From positions 248,001 through 312,000 of the forward strand of contig JADJVN010000003.1 of the NCBI GenBank assembly GCA_016710585.1: DNA of 64,000 bases. Reading direction: 5' to 3'. The translations under genes were made by a program, and so were the position numbers. Position 1 is the first letter of the stretch; every line of letters begins with the position of its first letter. Under the pieces are notes generated by a model, which did no database searches, was not told the origin of the DNA, and saw only the letters and a list, made by a program, of their open reading frames with translations. Positions 61,973-64,000 of the stretch are shown one piece after another. The DNA is from Saprospiraceae bacterium (lineage in GTDB: Bacteria; Bacteroidota; Bacteroidia; Chitinophagales; Saprospiraceae).

Positions 61973-63564
61973 AATTCAAAAATTCCTTTAAGATTATTGC
62001 TCAATATAGGTTTAATATAGCTGCCTTTAAAATACCTCTCAATACCCAATTCTGTCGCAACATAAATTGTATCCCTGAAGTATAGAATATCTCTATTTAG
62101 ATCAGATGAGGATCCTGAAGTACAGTTATAAATCCTTTTAATTCCACTCCCATTCTTAGTCGTTAAAAATAGTAAATTATTGCTACATGACCAAATATTT
62201 GGGTAATTTCCTAAATCAAAATGAGTAACCTCAGGAAAATCTGGTAAATTTGGATCTCGAAATAGAATTTCTCTCTGTTTTTCATCTTGTATTATTGTAA
62301 ATCCATTCTGGGTATTTAGCCAATAACTTTCATCATCAGCTTTTTTCAATTGAGTAAAATAATTAAACTCTACTTTATAGATATTTTGTTGGTCAGAATA
62401 GTTGAAAAAATGATTTGGTTTTTGAGTTTGAAGATCATAAGAGATAGCTCCAAAATATTGAGCGCTAATTAAGATTTTGTTTTGATCTGTCGCATAAGGG
62501 TAAATTTGAGTAGGAATGATAACTTTGGTATTGGGTATTGAAATTCCTTTAAGTGTATAATAACTAATCTGTGAATTGTCTAAGGGGATAATACTTAAAC
62601 CTTGTTGTCCTAATACCAAAAATTTTTTCCCAACATATATAGCTGTTATTTTGAAATCAGCAAGTCCTTTTTCATTGTCAATATGCCCTACAAATTCTTT
62701 CTTTTTTTTGTCAAATAAGTAAATTCCATTTTCTTCAGAAAAACACCAAACAATGCTATCTCCAGTCATTTGAGGACAAGTTGAAACAGCTTTAAAAACT
62801 TCTTCTTTGTATTTATTATTGGTCGTATATCTTTTGATAGAATTATTTTTGAAATTATAAATATTGATACCATCTCGCCAAGAGCCAAATAATATTTCTT
62901 CATCACTAAAATCTATCATTGATATTCCACAGACAAAGTTTGTTTTTATAATCTCGTTATTATTACAATTATAAAATGTCGTTGATGTCAAATTTATTCT
63001 TGCATCAGACACGATTACTAAATTATTGCTATGGTGCAACATCGATTGTCCACCTATTCCCATTTCAGTAGAAATAATTTTCCACTCTTTTTTATCTATA
63101 ATATATTTAGCAAAAACTTTTTCATCGGATAGATAAATTGAATGCTCTGCGCGATGATATAAGATCTGTCTTGTACCAGAATACCAAGAATAATAAGGCG
63201 AAGAAATCTTTACAAATTTGTTTATTGACTTGTCTAAAAGGTACATTCCATTTTTCCCAACTGAATAAATATTTCCAGAGCTGTCACATATGATATTGTG
63301 AAAAGGTCCAGAACCCATAAGTTTGTCATTATTTTCTGAATATTCTTCTGTAACATTTAGAGCAATGCGGTAAATTGCTTCTTCTCCTGCCACCCAAACA
63401 AATTTGCAACTATCCTCACATATTGCATTAATTCTACCCGGATGAAAAGAATGAGATAGTGGTATAAATTTTCCTTGAAGAGAATTTATTAAAGGAGTAC
63501 TATTGCAAAAATTACATAATGCGATAAAAATTAGAAGTAGGATTGCTTTTATAATAAGTTTCAA
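61915..63564 (-). CDS. two-component sensor, propeller-domain N-terminal part
   Basis: 549 residues with a signal peptide/TM start (TTG 63564, 'LLLIFIALCNFCNS') and many propeller blades ('INAICEDSCKFVWVAGEEAI', 'IYATDQNKILISAQYFG'). These are periplasmic sensor repeats of hybrid or LytS kinases that respond to polysaccharide. The frame ends after 'LCLTQDGK' because of a one-base loss; it continues into the kinase frame. Together about 1,010 residues, as expected for this architecture. Confidence 0.85.
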   Translation of the reverse strand: MKLIIKAILLLIFIALCNFCNSTPLINSLQGKFIPLSHSFHPGRINAICEDSCKFVWVAGEEAIYRIALNVTEEYSENNDKLMGSGPFHNIICDSSGNIYSVGKNGMYLLDKSINKFVKISSPYYSWYSGTRQILYHRAEHSIYLSDEKVFAKYIIDKKEWKIISTEMGIGGQSMLHHSNNLVIVSDARINLTSTTFYNCNNNEIIKTNFVCGISMIDFSDEEILFGSWRDGINIYNFKNNSIKRYTTNNKYKEEVFKAVSTCPQMTGDSIVWCFSEENGIYLFDKKKKEFVGHIDNEKGLADFKITAIYVGKKFLVLGQQGLSIIPLDNSQISYYTLKGISIPNTKVIIPTQIYPYATDQNKILISAQYFGAISYDLQTQKPNHFFNYSDQQNIYKVEFNYFTQLKKADDESYWLNTQNGFTIIQDEKQREILFRDPNLPDFPEVTHFDLGNYPNIWSCSNNLLFLTTKNGSGIKRIYNCTSGSSSDLNRDILYFRDTIYVATELGIERYFKGSYIKPILSNNLKGIFELCLTQDGKYLRLEMMVFIY

Positions 63565-63646
63565 TTTTTGTCAAAGTTTTCTACTTTTAAGCAATTATTC
63601 ATTATAAATTTATATTAGGTGGTTTTCAATTTATTTAAGGTAGCAA

Positions 63647-64000
63647 TTATTTTATTCCTGTTCGTTCCAAAAACTCATCTTTCCTTCTTCTTGCAACTTC
63701 AATTTCAGCGCCATCTTTGAGCACAGCAGTGCCTCCATCTCCTTTTATATAGCGCTCTAAATAATTAATATTTATAATATTTGATTTATGTATTCTAAGA
63801 AATTGAGGATAGTGTTCTAGATGATGCTCCAGATCACTTAAGTTTTTTGAAGCGGTTATTTTCTTTTTATCAAGTAACAAGATAGTACTATAACTTCCCG
63901 AAGCTTCTATACGGATGATATCATTAATAGGAATCAACAAGACCCCTTCAGAGGTTGATATTTTAAGCTTTTGATTTAATGTATTATTTCCCTTGAGTAG
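63647..64000 (-). CDS. LytTR-domain response regulator (partial, runs off the window)
   Basis: The C-terminal 117 residues show a LytTR DNA-binding domain ('RIEASGSYSTILLLDKKK', 'FLRIHKSNIININYLERYI'). The frame is open to the window edge ('QKLKISTSEGVLLIPIND'), so the N-terminal receiver is outside. An internal TTG would be an unlikely start. It is the likely partner of the neighbouring kinase, 83 nt away. Confidence 0.85.
   Translation of the reverse strand, partial: LLKGNNTLNQKLKISTSEGVLLIPINDIIRIEASGSYSTILLLDKKKITASKNLSDLEHHLEHYPQFLRIHKSNIININYLERYIKGDGGTAVLKDGAEIEVARRRKDEFLERTGIK

Overview
The window looks like a chromosome segment from a low-GC Bacteroidota bacterium, probably of the Saprospiria or a related group. 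The evidence is type IX secretion (a PorW/SprE-like lipoprotein and Por-type C-terminal sorting tails), paired OmpH/Skp chaperones, LVIVD-repeat lipoproteins, TAnnTTTG-type promoter boxes, and a PHA synthase module of the PhaE/PhaC kind. No tRNA, rRNA or CRISPR array was found.

Layout. 1-2.1 kb: LVIVD lipoproteins and a secreted protein. 2.1-7.8 kb: housekeeping genes on the minus strand (a YbeY fused to an alkyltransferase-like domain, ComM, a polytopic membrane protein, MurI, two OmpH proteins). 8.1-14.4 kb: a type IX-exported metalloprotease, an ammonia-lyase, a PagL-like lipid A deacylase and a papain-family peptidase. 14.4-17.7 kb: phaC and phaE opposite a MaoC-type hydratase, a polyhydroxyalkanoate cluster. 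18.3-21.3 kb: porW/sprE. 21.3-28.7 kb: M23 peptidase, class III aminotransferase, thioredoxin-like protein, CvfB, DEAD-box helicase, Mpo1-like protein, a toxin-antitoxin pair and a VOC protein.

28.74-42.01 kb is an accessory island. An 80-bp copy of the 3' end of dapD sits at its left end and intact dapD at its right end. Inside are the remains of a type I restriction-modification operon (hsdM with a large internal deletion, a BRO-N/Fic gene, an hsdR tail). A second copy of the hsdM and BRO-N part lies 10.5 kb away in direct orientation. Between the two copies are a potassium-channel-like gene and a compact six-gene divergon: HisS-like, HisZ-like and HisD-like genes on one side, and an unrecognised 638-residue protein, a SAM methyltransferase and a sodium/solute symporter on the other. 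IstB and IS1380-like remnants border it. This divergon is my best candidate for an undescribed system.

42.0-52.9 kb: dapD, a PAP2-like protein, DNA polymerase IV, and a long overlapping minus-strand operon (dtd, mazG-like, dppC-like permease, RsbU-like phosphatase, TM2 protein, CBS protein, BamA-like barrel, nadK, DinB-family protein). 52.94-53.28 kb has a cluster of DnaA boxes beside a very AT-rich stretch; genes diverge from it, and two perfect parS palindromes lie 4-5 kb away (57.30 and 58.04 kb). This is probably the chromosomal replication origin region. 53.3-57.3 kb: heme A synthase, alpha/beta hydrolase, ECF sigma factor and a membrane-anchored barrel protein. 58.3-64 kb: a secreted glycosidase-like protein translationally coupled to a propeller histidine kinase, with a LytTR regulator running off the window.

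At least seven genes that should be intact are broken by apparent single-base indels, mostly in homopolymers, and one by an in-frame TGA. Many of these may be consensus errors, so the frameshifted genes are described as one gene where the two halves fit.
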